Positions 34,831-43,664 of a stretch of 64,000 nt of DNA are shown piece by piece. The notes under the pieces were generated by a model. It was not told the origin of the DNA. It saw only the letters and a list, made by a program, of their open reading frames with translations, and made no database searches. The position numbers and the translations under genes were made by a program. The stretch spans positions 1,032,001 through 1,096,000 of the forward strand of contig NZ_CP046253.1 in NCBI RefSeq assembly GCF_009720145.1, written 5' to 3'. The first letter of the stretch is position 1; each line of letters starts with the position of its first letter. This DNA comes from Sphingobium sp. CAP-1. GTDB lineage: Bacteria > Pseudomonadota > Alphaproteobacteria > Sphingomonadales > Sphingomonadaceae.

Positions 34831-35879
34831 GAACGATCAAAGGGCCGGCGATCTTCCTCGCCCAGTTCATGGGCGATGCGGCGCCGTTCGATACGCTCGA
34901 TCATCTGGCGCAATGGGCCGGGTCGCTCGGCTATAAGGGCGTGCAAATTCCCTGCGATCCGCGCCTGATCGATTTGAAGATCGCGGCCGAGAGCAAGGGA
35001 TATTGCGACGATCTGCGTGGGCGGCTGGCGGCTTTCGGGGTTGAGCCGACCGAATTGTCGACCCATTTGCAGGGCCAGCTTGTCGCCGTCCATCCGGCCT
35101 ATGATGCCCTGTTCGACGGCTTTGCCGCGCCGGAAGTGCGCGGCAATCCGGCGGCGCGGCAGCTTTGGGCGATCGAACAGGTCAAGCTGGCGGCGAAGGC
35201 CAGCGCGAATCTGGGTCTGTCCGCCCATGCGACCTTCTCCGGCGCGCTCGCCTGGCCCTATGTCTATCCCTGGCCCCAGCGGCCGGCGGGCCTGGTCGAG
35301 GAAGCCTTTGCCGAACTGGCGCGGCGCTGGCGACCGATTCTGGACGCTTTCGCCGATGCGGGCGTGGACTGCGCCTATGAGATCCATCCGGGCGAGGATT
35401 TGCACGATGGCGCGACCTTCGAGCGGTTTCTGGACGCGGTCGGCGGGCATGAGCGCGCGCGCATCCTGTTCGACCCGTCCCATTATGTCTTGCAGCAACT
35501 CGACTATCTCGACTTCATCGACCGCTATCATGAACGGATCAGTTGCTTCCATGTGAAGGATGCCGAATTTCGGCCGAATGGCCGCACCGGCGTCTATGGC
35601 GGCTATCTGCCCTGGACGGAGCGGGCGGGGCGGTTCCGGTCGCTGGGCGACGGGCAGGTGGATTTCGGCGCGATCTTTTCCAAACTTGCCCAATATGACT
35701 ATGCCGGCTGGGCGGTGCTGGAATGGGAATGCGCCCTCAAGCATCCCGAAGATGGGGCGCGGGAAGGCGCGCCCTTCATCCGCGACCATATCATTCGAGT
35801 GACGCCCCACGCCTTTGACGATTTTGCCGCGTCGGGCGCGGATGCCGCGCAAAATCGCCGGATTCTGGGGCTGGATTGA
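34827..35879 (+). CDS. Sugar isomerase/epimerase-type TIM barrel, metal-dependent
   Basis: A 350-residue xylose-isomerase-like barrel. Metal ligands are visible in order: Glu in CAYEIHPGEDLHDG, Asp in ILFDPSHYV, His in SCFHVKDAEF and Glu in VLEWECAL. Such enzymes epimerise or eliminate from keto-sugars (YcjR, 3-keto-glucoside lyases), and the alpha subunit of C-glycoside deglycosidases has the same fold. It is translationally coupled to the Gfo/Idh/MocA gene, so the pair probably oxidises a glycoside at C3 and then rearranges or cleaves it. It is only distantly related to the barrel at 46698-47690. Confidence 0.85.
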   Translation: MRTIKGPAIFLAQFMGDAAPFDTLDHLAQWAGSLGYKGVQIPCDPRLIDLKIAAESKGYCDDLRGRLAAFGVEPTELSTHLQGQLVAVHPAYDALFDGFAAPEVRGNPAARQLWAIEQVKLAAKASANLGLSAHATFSGALAWPYVYPWPQRPAGLVEEAFAELARRWRPILDAFADAGVDCAYEIHPGEDLHDGATFERFLDAVGGHERARILFDPSHYVLQQLDYLDFIDRYHERISCFHVKDAEFRPNGRTGVYGGYLPWTERAGRFRSLGDGQVDFGAIFSKLAQYDYAGWAVLEWECALKHPEDGAREGAPFIRDHIIRVTPHAFDDFAASGADAAQNRRILGLD

Positions 35880-35939
35880 AGCCGCCAGCAGGGCGTATAC
35901 GGAAATTCCGACTGGCTCTTGCCTAAAGGAAGCCGGAAT

Positions 35940-35945
35940 TATAAT
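35940..35945 (+). promoter_or_regulatory. -10 box TATAAT ahead of the cobalamin riboswitch
   Basis: A consensus TATAAT lies about 45 bases before the conserved riboswitch core, with a TTGCCT-like -35 about 15 bases upstream of it, a slightly short spacer. Confidence 0.5.
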
Positions 35946-35989
35946 GAGCCTTGTCCTGTCCGCATCCTGCTATGCGGAAAGGATGATGA

Positions 35990-36215
35990 TCGCGTCGGTT
36001 CCCCGGAGACGGGGATGAAAAGGGAATGCGGTGCGGGTTCCTTACGGGCCTTAAGCCGCGGCTGTCCCTGCAACTGTAAGTGGCGAGCGCGACATATATG
36101 TGCGGACGGCATTGCGACCGAGCCGCCAGCCACTGGGCCGGACGCTAAATCCTGCGAGGCCTGGGAAGGCCATATGTCAAGCGATGACCCATGAGCCAGG
36201 AGACCTGCCGGCGTC
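35990..36215 (+). ncRNA. Cobalamin (B12) riboswitch
   Basis: The conserved parts of the cobalamin riboswitch appear in order: GGTTCCCCGGAG, GGGATGAAAAGGGAATGCGG, GGCTGTCCCTGCAACTGTAAG (split across the core), GCCACTGGGCC, GGGAAGGC and the B12 box AGCCAGGAGACCTGCC at 36194-36209. The following 190 bases are the expression platform; CCCCCG at 36367-36372 can pair with CGGGGG at 36396-36401, which is the ribosome site of the TonB receptor gene, so control is probably at translation start. Ends are approximate. Confidence 0.93.
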
Positions 36216-36407
36216 TGGTCGCTCTTGCCCTGGTCCAGGGGATGGCCGCGGCACGGTGAACTCCGTCTGAGCGACGAACGAGCGGCTGGGGCCGCATCGG
36301 ACGCTGTGTGTCGGTCGCCCCTGGCGTCCGGCCGATGCCGGCTGCCGACCGTTCGTGAACGGCACGCCCCCGCCTGATTGTCGCGCGACGCCCGACGGGG
36401 GAATGAA

Positions 36408-38528
36408 ATGGTAAAATTCACTTCGGCTGCGATTGCGGCCCTGACTGTTGCTGCGCCGGCCATGGCTGGTACCGGCAATCCCGATGTGGAAGCGGGAGAC
36501 ACCGCAATCATCGTCACCGGTGACATCGATCCTCTGCGGCTCAACAGGAAAATGGAGGGGGCAAGCCGGCTGGGTCTGACCCCCATGGAAATGCCCGCCA
36601 GTGTCGAGACGCTGGACGGCGATACCATTCGGCTGCGTGGCGACCTCACCATTCAGGATGCCGCCGCCCGTGCGACGGGCATCGTCAACACGTCGGGCGT
36701 CTTTGGCTATGGCCTGTCGGCGCGGGGCTTCACCGGACAGAATTCGGTGATGACGCTCTATGACGGAATGCGCATGTATAACAACACGCTGACCTTCCCC
36801 GCAGACCCGTGGATGGCGCAAAGCGTGGAGATTCTGCGCGGTCCTGCTTCCGTCCTCTATGGTGAGGGGGCAATTGGCGGCGCGGTCAATGTGGTGCGCA
36901 AGCAGCCATCCGACACCATGCAGGTCAGTGGCCGCATCGGCCTTGCATCCTATGACAGCCTGAATGTCGCGGTGGGGGCGGGTGGTCCTGTCATGGAGGA
37001 TATCGGCTTTCGCGCCGATGCAAGCTACCGCCGGTCGGAAGGCTGGATGGATCGTGGCGATTCCCATGCATTGGCGCTGGCGGGCGCGATCCGGCTGACG
37101 CCGGCCGACAATCTCAGCATCACCCTGTCGCACGACCATAGCAGCCAGAGTCCGCGCACCTGGTTCGGCGTGCCGCTGGTGAATGGCAAGCTCGACCGGT
37201 CGCTGCGCCGCAACAATTATAATGTCGCCGACGCCGAACTGCGCTTCCGCGACAATTGGAGCCAGGCGAAGGTCGAATGGCTGCTGTCCGACGCGCTGAC
37301 GATCCGCAGCACGGCCTATCATCTGTGGGCCAACAAATATTGGAAGAATGCGGAAAATCTGACCTATATCGCCGCGACCGGGGGCAGCCCGGCGCAGGTG
37401 CGCCAGTCCAGCTTCCTTGAACTCTACCATATTCAGAAGCAGACGGGGAACCGCACCACCGCGAACCTGACACAGGATATTGCCGGGCTGGAAAACCAGT
37501 TGGTGGTCGGTTTCGACATCAACCGCATCAGCTATAAAAATGTCAGCAACAGCGGCAATAACGCGACCCGGCTGATCGATGCCGCCGATCCGGTGCCGGG
37601 CCTGTTCATCCATCAGGCCAGCGCCCTTACCAGACCGCGTTATACGAACCATATCCGCCAATATTCCGTCTTTGCCGAGGATCGGCTGAAGGTCAGCGAG
37701 CAATTTTCGCTGGTGGGCGGGCTGCGCTACGACCGGCCGGAAATCACTAAGACCGACCATGTGAACGCCGCCAACAATTTCACCGCGACGCCCGACGCTG
37801 TCACCTGGCGCGTGGGTGCGGTCTATAATCCGGCGGCCACGCTGACGCTTTATGGCCAATATGCGACCGCCGCCGATCCGGTCGGGGCGCTGGTTTCCAC
37901 CAGCCTTGCCCAGAGCGCGTTCGACCTGTCGACCGGCCGCCAATATGAAGCAGGGATCAAGCATATTTTCTGGGGTGCGCGGGGCCAGTGGACCCTGACA
38001 GTCTATGACATCGTCAAGCGCAAGCTGCTGACTTCCGATCCGCTGATCCCGACAGTCCAGGTGCAGGTGGGGCAGCAATCTTCCCGCGGGGTCGAAGCCT
38101 CCCTGTTCCTGGAGCCGGTGGATGGCCTCAGCTTCACGCTGAACGGCGCGTTGCTGCGGGCGCGCTATGATGATTTTGTCGAATCCGTGGGCGGCGTTCC
38201 TTTCCGGCGCGACGGCAACCGGCCAAGCAATGTCGCGGCAGGAAGCGCCAATGCCTTCGTCAGTTGGGCATTCGCTCCGGGCTGGGTCGCGGACGGCGGC
38301 GTCAGCCATGTCGGCAAGCGCTATCAGGATGCCGCGAATATGCGCGTCGTCCCGGCCTATACGCTGACCGACATCGGCCTGCGCCGGCAACTGGTGAACG
38401 GCGCCAGCATTGCCCTGCGCCTGCGCAATGTCTTTAACGAAACCTATGCCCGCGCCACCTATGGCGCGACCCAATGGGTGCTGGGCGATCCGCGCATGGT
38501 GGAGGCGACGCTGCATGTCGGCCTGTGA
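36408..38528 (+). CDS. TonB-dependent receptor under B12 riboswitch control
   Basis: A 706-residue outer-membrane receptor with signal peptide (MVKFTSAAIAALTVAAPAMA), a TonB-box-like TAIIVTGD, a plug with SARGFTGQNSVMTLYDGMRM and VEILRGPASVLYGEGAIGG, and a barrel closing in ATLHVGL. The plug looks like the FhuE/ferrichrome type, which normally carries siderophores, but the riboswitch upstream argues for a corrinoid or a cobalt complex. ATG 36408 follows GGGGGAATGAA. The next gene, a PepSY membrane protein, overlaps its end by 14 bases, so they form one operon. Confidence 0.9.
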   Translation: MVKFTSAAIAALTVAAPAMAGTGNPDVEAGDTAIIVTGDIDPLRLNRKMEGASRLGLTPMEMPASVETLDGDTIRLRGDLTIQDAAARATGIVNTSGVFGYGLSARGFTGQNSVMTLYDGMRMYNNTLTFPADPWMAQSVEILRGPASVLYGEGAIGGAVNVVRKQPSDTMQVSGRIGLASYDSLNVAVGAGGPVMEDIGFRADASYRRSEGWMDRGDSHALALAGAIRLTPADNLSITLSHDHSSQSPRTWFGVPLVNGKLDRSLRRNNYNVADAELRFRDNWSQAKVEWLLSDALTIRSTAYHLWANKYWKNAENLTYIAATGGSPAQVRQSSFLELYHIQKQTGNRTTANLTQDIAGLENQLVVGFDINRISYKNVSNSGNNATRLIDAADPVPGLFIHQASALTRPRYTNHIRQYSVFAEDRLKVSEQFSLVGGLRYDRPEITKTDHVNAANNFTATPDAVTWRVGAVYNPAATLTLYGQYATAADPVGALVSTSLAQSAFDLSTGRQYEAGIKHIFWGARGQWTLTVYDIVKRKLLTSDPLIPTVQVQVGQQSSRGVEASLFLEPVDGLSFTLNGALLRARYDDFVESVGGVPFRRDGNRPSNVAAGSANAFVSWAFAPGWVADGGVSHVGKRYQDAANMRVVPAYTLTDIGLRRQLVNGASIALRLRNVFNETYARATYGATQWVLGDPRMVEATLHVGL

Positions 38529-40056
38529 TCCTGGGCGGGCGGCGCGCCGGGGGCCATTGGTCCCCGCCACGCTCTGGAAGGCGGCAAAGCGCTGGCTCTA
38601 CATTTTCCATCGCTGGACCGGCATCATCCTCTGCCTGTTCTTCGCCATCTGGTTCCTGTCCGGGCTGGTGATGCTCTATGTCCCCTTTCCCTCCTTCCGG
38701 GCGGCGGAGCGGGTGGCGACAGCCGCCCCGATCGACTGGCGACAGGTGCGGGTTGGTCCCGACAAGGCATTGGCCCTTGCAGGCATAGCATCCTTCCCGG
38801 ACGAAATGCGGCTGGGCATGACAGGTGGAGAGCCGGTCTACCGCTTCGTGACGGAAGGAGGACGGCGCGCCCTGTCCGCCCGGTCCGGGCAGGAAATTCG
38901 CGCCGTCGATGCGGCGCGCGCCGGAGCCATCGCGTCCACCCTTGTCGGCGCGTCGCCCGTGTCGGTCGATCCCGTCGATCAGGATCAGTGGGTCGTGACC
39001 CGCGCCTACAGGGCGATGGCGCCGTTCTGGCGGGTTCGACTGGCTGATCGGGCCGCCACGGACATTTATGTCAGCCAGCGGACGGGCGAGGTGGTGCAGA
39101 ATATAACCGCCCATGAACGCTTCTGGAACTGGCTGGGCGCGGTGCCGCACTGGATCTATTTCAAGGCGCTGCGTCTGTTCCAGGAACCCTGGCGCCAGAT
39201 CGTCCTGTGGACATCGGGCATCGGCATGATCGGGGCCATGGCCGGTTTATGGATCGGCCTGTTGCGGGTCCGCCTGACGCGACGCTATAAATCGGGTTCG
39301 GTCAGCCCCTATCGCGGCTGGATGAAATGGCATCATATCGTCGGGATGATCGGCGGGCTATTTGTCATCACCTGGCTATTCAGCGGCTGGCTGTCGATGA
39401 GTCCGTGGGGTGGCCTGCGCGACAAGGGGCGGGCCGACATGGCGAGCCTGTATGCCGGGGCGCGGCCCGGTTTCCCCGCCACGGATATGGCTGCACTGGC
39501 CCATGTCGCGCGCGATGCCCGCGAACTTCGCTTCACCTATCTGGGTGGCGAACCCGTCATCACCCTATGGGGCCATGGTCCCGGCAGGGCGCTGAACGGA
39601 CGGACTGCTCAGCCCGTTATCCCCGATCAGTCGCACCTGCTGGACATGGCGCGCAAGGCGATGCCGGGCGCGCGCCTGATCGGTGTCGAACGGCTCGAAC
39701 GGCCGGATCGATACTGGTATTCGACCGGCGATCCGCGGGATGACAGCCGGCCGCTGCCAGTGCTGCGCCTGAAATTCGATGATGCCGCCGGCACATGGCT
39801 GCATATCGATCCGGCGACCGGGGCGCTGCTTGGCTGGTCGGGTGCGGGCAGCCGTTCCTATCGATGGTTGTTCAACGCGCTGCACAGTCTGGACCTGCCA
39901 TGGCTGCTTGTCTGGCCGCCATTGCGTCACATCCTCATCTGGCTGCTGTCCGTTCCGGGCGTCATCATTTCCGTGAGTGGCATCGTCATCGGCTGCCGGC
40001 GGCTGTTTGCCGCGAAACCGCCATCACGATCCCCGGTAGGAAAGGGGCCGGAATAG
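38515..40056 (+). CDS. PepSY-associated transmembrane protein, probable reductase partner
   Basis: A 513-residue inner-membrane protein of the PepSY-TM family. It begins with a helix containing YIFHRWTGIILCLFFAIWFLSG, has two periplasmic PepSY-like regions, and later helices with WHHIVGMIGGLFVITWLFSGW and the C-terminal HILIWLLSVPGVIISVSG. Histidines inside helices (HRWTG, HHIVG, NALHSLD) suggest heme or metal binding. Family members next to TonB receptors reduce ferric siderophores in the periplasm. ATG 38515, inside the receptor gene's end, is the best start. Being under the B12 riboswitch, it may reduce a cobalt complex. Confidence 0.82.
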   Translation: MSACDPGRAARRGPLVPATLWKAAKRWLYIFHRWTGIILCLFFAIWFLSGLVMLYVPFPSFRAAERVATAAPIDWRQVRVGPDKALALAGIASFPDEMRLGMTGGEPVYRFVTEGGRRALSARSGQEIRAVDAARAGAIASTLVGASPVSVDPVDQDQWVVTRAYRAMAPFWRVRLADRAATDIYVSQRTGEVVQNITAHERFWNWLGAVPHWIYFKALRLFQEPWRQIVLWTSGIGMIGAMAGLWIGLLRVRLTRRYKSGSVSPYRGWMKWHHIVGMIGGLFVITWLFSGWLSMSPWGGLRDKGRADMASLYAGARPGFPATDMAALAHVARDARELRFTYLGGEPVITLWGHGPGRALNGRTAQPVIPDQSHLLDMARKAMPGARLIGVERLERPDRYWYSTGDPRDDSRPLPVLRLKFDDAAGTWLHIDPATGALLGWSGAGSRSYRWLFNALHSLDLPWLLVWPPLRHILIWLLSVPGVIISVSGIVIGCRRLFAAKPPSRSPVGKGPE

Positions 40057-40083
40057 GGAGATTGCAGCCTCCCTCCTCTGAAC

Positions 40084-40109
40084 CCGGATGCGATGGCGCA
40101 TCCGGCTTT
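40084..40109 (+). terminator. Probable terminator after the PepSY gene
   Basis: A 9-bp stem CCGGATGCG/CGCATCCGG (40084-40092 and 40097-40105) with loop ATGG, followed by CTTTG. The T-run is short, so efficiency is uncertain. Confidence 0.6.
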
Positions 40110-40160
40110 GCGTTCAGGGAATCGAGGAAGGCGGGTTGCCGTCTCCCTCGATCATTGCCT

Positions 40161-40982
40161 TCATGCCGGCTCGCTATTCTTCTCTCCGTCGAGACGTGCG
40201 CTGGCTCCGTTGCGCGCGGCCTTCGGCGCTTTGGGCTTGGGCGCGGATGACGAAGCCGGCTTCCTGCCCGGTCGCTTCGCCGGTGTGGCCGGAGCGATGG
40301 TGGCCTTGCTGATGTCGGCCCCGGTTTCTTCGCTCTTGATGGCGATCGACAATTGCTTGCGCGGCGCCCGCTTTCCGGCAGGCGCTTTCGCGGCCTTGTC
40401 CTTCGTTTCTAACGCCGCCGCATCGGCATTGACGGCAAGCGGCGCGGTTTTTGGCTTGGCGGCCGTTTTCTTCGATGCCGTGGCGGTTGCCTTGATTGCT
40501 GCTTTCGGCGCCTTGGCGACATCGGCTGTGGTGGCCCCGGTCGCATTCTTGCTGCTCTCGGCGGTCTTGGCTGTGCGTGTCGGCTTCTTGCCCAGGCCCA
40601 GTTTTTCGGCAACGGCGCGTCGCGCTTCCGAATAGCTTGCCGCGACCAGCGGATAGTCCTTTGGCAGTTTGTAGCGCTCGCGATATTGTTCTGGGGTCAG
40701 CCCATGAGACGCAAGGTGACGTTTGAGCGTCTTATAGGGTTTGCCGTCGATGAGGCTGAGAATATGTTCCGGTGACGACAGGCTTTTGCGCACCGATACT
40801 GCCGGTGTGAAGGTCGGCGCAGCCGGTTCTTCGGTCGCCGGCGCGGGACTTTCAACCAGGGCTGCGCGGGTTGTCTTGATCAGATCCGCGAAATTTTCGA
40901 TCGGCACCTCATTCCGGGAGACATAGGCGCTCAGGAGCTGAACGGTGAGGGCGGTGATATCGGTTTGATTGTTTTCAGCCAT
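40161..40982 (-). CDS. MucR/Ros-like regulator with long Ala/Lys-rich tail
   Basis: A 273-residue protein. Residues 1 to about 135 are a MucR/Ros domain: LTVQLLSAYVSRNEVP, then ILSLIDGKPYKTLKRHLASHGLTPEQYRERYKLPKDYPLVA and EARRAVAEKLGLGKK. The first zinc-binding Cys of classic MucR is a Ser here (ILSLIDG), as in some MucR homologues that lack zinc. Residues 136-273 are low complexity, rich in Ala, Lys, Pro and Thr, and look like a histone H1-type or HU-tail DNA-binding extension; ordinary MucR proteins stop near residue 140. ATG 40982 follows AGGATCGCGCA. It is probably a global, nucleoid-type regulator not specific to this locus. Confidence 0.82.
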   Translation of the reverse strand: MAENNQTDITALTVQLLSAYVSRNEVPIENFADLIKTTRAALVESPAPATEEPAAPTFTPAVSVRKSLSSPEHILSLIDGKPYKTLKRHLASHGLTPEQYRERYKLPKDYPLVAASYSEARRAVAEKLGLGKKPTRTAKTAESSKNATGATTADVAKAPKAAIKATATASKKTAAKPKTAPLAVNADAAALETKDKAAKAPAGKRAPRKQLSIAIKSEETGADISKATIAPATPAKRPGRKPASSSAPKPKAPKAARNGASARLDGEKNSEPA

Positions 40983-41204
40983 TGCGCGATCCTATAGTCA
41001 GCCAACTGTAGTAGTTGTCTGCGTCTTTGCGGAGCAAATGTAAATATTGGCTGATCGCCGGATGCTGAGTGGCTATCATTTTAACAACTGGCGGCGACTC
41101 CGGGCCTGCCTGGAACCAAGCCGGATCATCCCAAAAATTAGTGCAGATGTTTGTCATCTGCGACAGGGGGGAGAATGGGTGCATGGCTCAGAATTTGTCT
41201 TGAA

Positions 41205-41221
41205 ATGCGCCTTTGGCGCAT
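41205..41221 (-). terminator. Probable terminator of the GH3 gene
   Basis: A 7-bp stem ATGCGCC/GGCGCAT with a 3-base loop lies 12 bases after the GH3 stop codon on the minus strand, followed by TTTC. It would end the unit that starts at 45325. The T-run is poor. Confidence 0.5.
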
Positions 41222-41233
41222 CCGCACCGGCCC

Positions 41234-43582
41234 TCAGATAACCGGCAGGTCGATCCTGAACGGAAGGTCGATGCTCGACGCGCCTATGGCGACAGGGACC
41301 GGACTGACGGGGATATGCCAGCTATCGTCCCACCAGCGGCGCAGCGCGATCGGATCGATGGTGACGGTGATCGTGACCGTCGCGCCGGCTGCAATGACCT
41401 GCTTGGCAAAACCGATCAGCGCGCCGTCCTCGATGCCATAGACCTGCGCCACGAAGGCGCTGGCGTGTACTGCGTCATTGCGGACGGTGACGGCCAGTGT
41501 GAGCGGTGCGACCGCCTTCGCGTCGATCAGGGTGACGGCGCCATAGCCGGTCCCCGCGCCGAAGGCGTGCGCCGGGCGCGCGGTGAAACCGCGATAGCCG
41601 ATCTTCGTGCCTTCGGCATAGGATAGCCGCCCGTCGGCATCGGGGATCGCGCCAAAGACGGGATAGTCCGCCTCGTCCGCCGCGAAGCTGACCGGCAGGC
41701 GCCCCGATGGTTCCCGGTCGCCCGCCAGTACGGATGCCAGCGCCGGCCCGAATTCCTCGCCCGGATACCAGACGATCATCAGCGCGGCGGCGTCGGCGGC
41801 GAAGCCGGTGTCGATCGCATGGGCGACATTGGCGATGATCGCGGTGTCGGGATTGGCGGCGCAGACGCGCCGGGCCAGTTCGATCTGGTCGGGCGACAGG
41901 AAGGTCGTGTCGCGATCCTTGCTTTCGACCCCGGAGTCCGAAGTCTCGCCCAGCACCAGCACCACCGCATCGGCCTGCCGCGCGGCGGCTTCGGCGCGGG
42001 CCAGCAGCGTTTCGGGATCGCCCGGCGTCGCCACGCCATACCACAGGCCTTGGGCGCGCGCCGGATCGAAGCGCAGTTCCGCTTCGATCAGATAGGTGCG
42101 CCCCGCTTTCAGCGGCAGCACGACATGGTCGCTGTCGCCATTTTTCAGCACGCCCATGATGTCCCCCGGCGCGATCGAACGGCGGGCGCTGTGGACGGTT
42201 TCGCCGTCCACTCGCAGCGTCACAGATCCGGTGCCGCCGATATGCAGGCGATAGTCGCCATCGACCGGTGCGGTGAAGTGGCCAGCCGCGCGTACGCCGC
42301 CGGGGCGGTCGAACGCGTCCATGCCCGGCATCCCTGCGAACCAGGTCAGGCTGTTGGTGTCGCGCGTTTCCTGAAACAGTGGCGGGCCCGAAAAATCATG
42401 GCCGCCAAAGAAGGAGACGGTCAGCCCGCGCGTGCAGCCATCGCCAATATCCTCCGCCGGGATCGCCGGCATGGCGGGCAGGCGCGGGCTGGGATCGGTG
42501 CCCGGCTCGAACAGGATTTCTGTGTCCGCGCCGTAGCGGGCGCGCAGCGCATCGGCCAGTCCGATTGCGTCGGGGCGCAGCGCGATCCTGGCGAAGGTGC
42601 CGCCCTGGAAACAAGGCGCGGCGGCATTGGGACCGATCAGCGCGATGGTCCTGTACCGCCCCGGCGTCATCGGCAGCAGGGCGGCGCGATTGTCCAGCAG
42701 CACGAAGCTGGCGGCGGCGGCATCGGCCAATAGGGTGGCGCGGTTCCCCGGCTCCGCCCCGGCGTCGCCCCCGGCCCAGCGCTGCGCGGCGCTGGCGATA
42801 CGATCGGCGGCGGTCAGGATGCGGGCTTCGTCCAGTTCGCCCGCATCGACCGCTTCGGACAATTTCTGGCCATAGAAGCGCGCCGGGCCGGGCATTTCCA
42901 GATCAAGGCCGGCGATCATCGCCGGCGCGGTGGATTTGGAGCCGAACCAGTCGCTCACGGTAAAGCCCTGATAGCCCCAATCGTCGCGCAGGATGGTCGT
43001 CAGGACATGCGCCTGCTCTGCGCAATAATGGCCATTGACCCGGTTATAGGCAGCGAGCAAACCCGCGCAGCCAGCCTTCGCCGCCATTTCGAAGGGCAGA
43101 AGATAGACTTCGCGCAGCGCCTTTTCATCGATTTGCGCATCATAGCTGTCGCGCATCGTCTCGCTGTCGTTGCAGACCAGATGTTTGGCGACCGCGCCGA
43201 CATGGCGGCTTTGCAGCCCCTCGATCCAGGCGACGCCCAGCGTCCCCGCGAGCAGCGGATCTTCGCCAAACAGTTCGAACGCGCGCCCGGCCAGCGGGGT
43301 GCGAACCAGATTGACATTGGGGGCCAGCACCATGTCGACGCCCAGCCTTTTGGCTTCGCCGCCGACGATCGCGCCAACGGCCCGGACCAGATCGGGGTCG
43401 AAGGTCGCGCCCAGCGCCATGCCGCAGGGGGTGAGGACGGACACATCCCGTTCATCCACCCGGCCACTGGCGATGCCCATCGGCCCGTCCGCCATTTTCG
43501 CGGATGGAATGCCGGGCAGGCCGGCCGTCGACCACATGTCGCGGCCCACGGTCAGGGCGATGGCGTCGTCTCTGGTTATCAT
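41234..43582 (-). CDS. Cytoplasmic GH3 beta-glycosidase with PA14 insert
   Basis: A 782-residue GH3 enzyme with no signal peptide. The barrel domain has GEDPLLAGTLGVAWIEGLQ and KHLVCND, and the nucleophile is D211 in FTVSDWFGS. A PA14-like carbohydrate-binding insert follows in the middle (GDYRLHIGGTGSVTLRVDGE), then the fibronectin-like end domain. The PA14-bearing subgroup includes intracellular beta-glucosidases acting on oligosaccharides and plant glycosides. It is the last gene of the unit starting at 45325 and is separated from the FMN reductase gene by a hairpin repeat (43591-43658). It probably removes O-linked glucose from imported glycosides. Confidence 0.87.
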   Translation of the reverse strand: MITRDDAIALTVGRDMWSTAGLPGIPSAKMADGPMGIASGRVDERDVSVLTPCGMALGATFDPDLVRAVGAIVGGEAKRLGVDMVLAPNVNLVRTPLAGRAFELFGEDPLLAGTLGVAWIEGLQSRHVGAVAKHLVCNDSETMRDSYDAQIDEKALREVYLLPFEMAAKAGCAGLLAAYNRVNGHYCAEQAHVLTTILRDDWGYQGFTVSDWFGSKSTAPAMIAGLDLEMPGPARFYGQKLSEAVDAGELDEARILTAADRIASAAQRWAGGDAGAEPGNRATLLADAAAASFVLLDNRAALLPMTPGRYRTIALIGPNAAAPCFQGGTFARIALRPDAIGLADALRARYGADTEILFEPGTDPSPRLPAMPAIPAEDIGDGCTRGLTVSFFGGHDFSGPPLFQETRDTNSLTWFAGMPGMDAFDRPGGVRAAGHFTAPVDGDYRLHIGGTGSVTLRVDGETVHSARRSIAPGDIMGVLKNGDSDHVVLPLKAGRTYLIEAELRFDPARAQGLWYGVATPGDPETLLARAEAAARQADAVVLVLGETSDSGVESKDRDTTFLSPDQIELARRVCAANPDTAIIANVAHAIDTGFAADAAALMIVWYPGEEFGPALASVLAGDREPSGRLPVSFAADEADYPVFGAIPDADGRLSYAEGTKIGYRGFTARPAHAFGAGTGYGAVTLIDAKAVAPLTLAVTVRNDAVHASAFVAQVYGIEDGALIGFAKQVIAAGATVTITVTIDPIALRRWWDDSWHIPVSPVPVAIGASSIDLPFRIDLPVI

Positions 43583-43590
43583 ATCATCAT

Positions 43591-43658
43591 CCGTTCGCTT
43601 CGAGCGAAGTCGAGAAGCGGTTGCGCGAACGTGTCTCGACTTCGCTCGACACGAACGG
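43591..43658. repeat. REP-like hairpin repeat typical of sphingomonads
   Basis: Arms of 25 bases at 43591-43615 and 43634-43658 are complementary except at two positions; the core TCGAGCGAAGTCGAGA is exact. The spacer is 18 bases. The same core sequence is common between genes in sphingomonad genomes (recall). Here it lies between the FMN reductase and GH3 genes and could reduce read-through or alter mRNA stability. Confidence 0.75.
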
Positions 43659-43664
43659 GAAAGG

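Noticed and set aside
35919..36194. Short frame inside the B12 riboswitch
   Set aside because: The bases are fixed by RNA structure; a Cys-rich peptide here is incidental.
36177..38570. 797-codon open frame opposite the riboswitch-controlled receptor
   Set aside because: Antisense shadow of the receptor gene; it also runs through the cobalamin riboswitch, which is certain.
40161..40982. Reading the Lys/Ala-rich protein as a plain histone H1-like protein
   Set aside because: The N-terminal 135 residues are a clear MucR/Ros domain; only the tail is H1-like.
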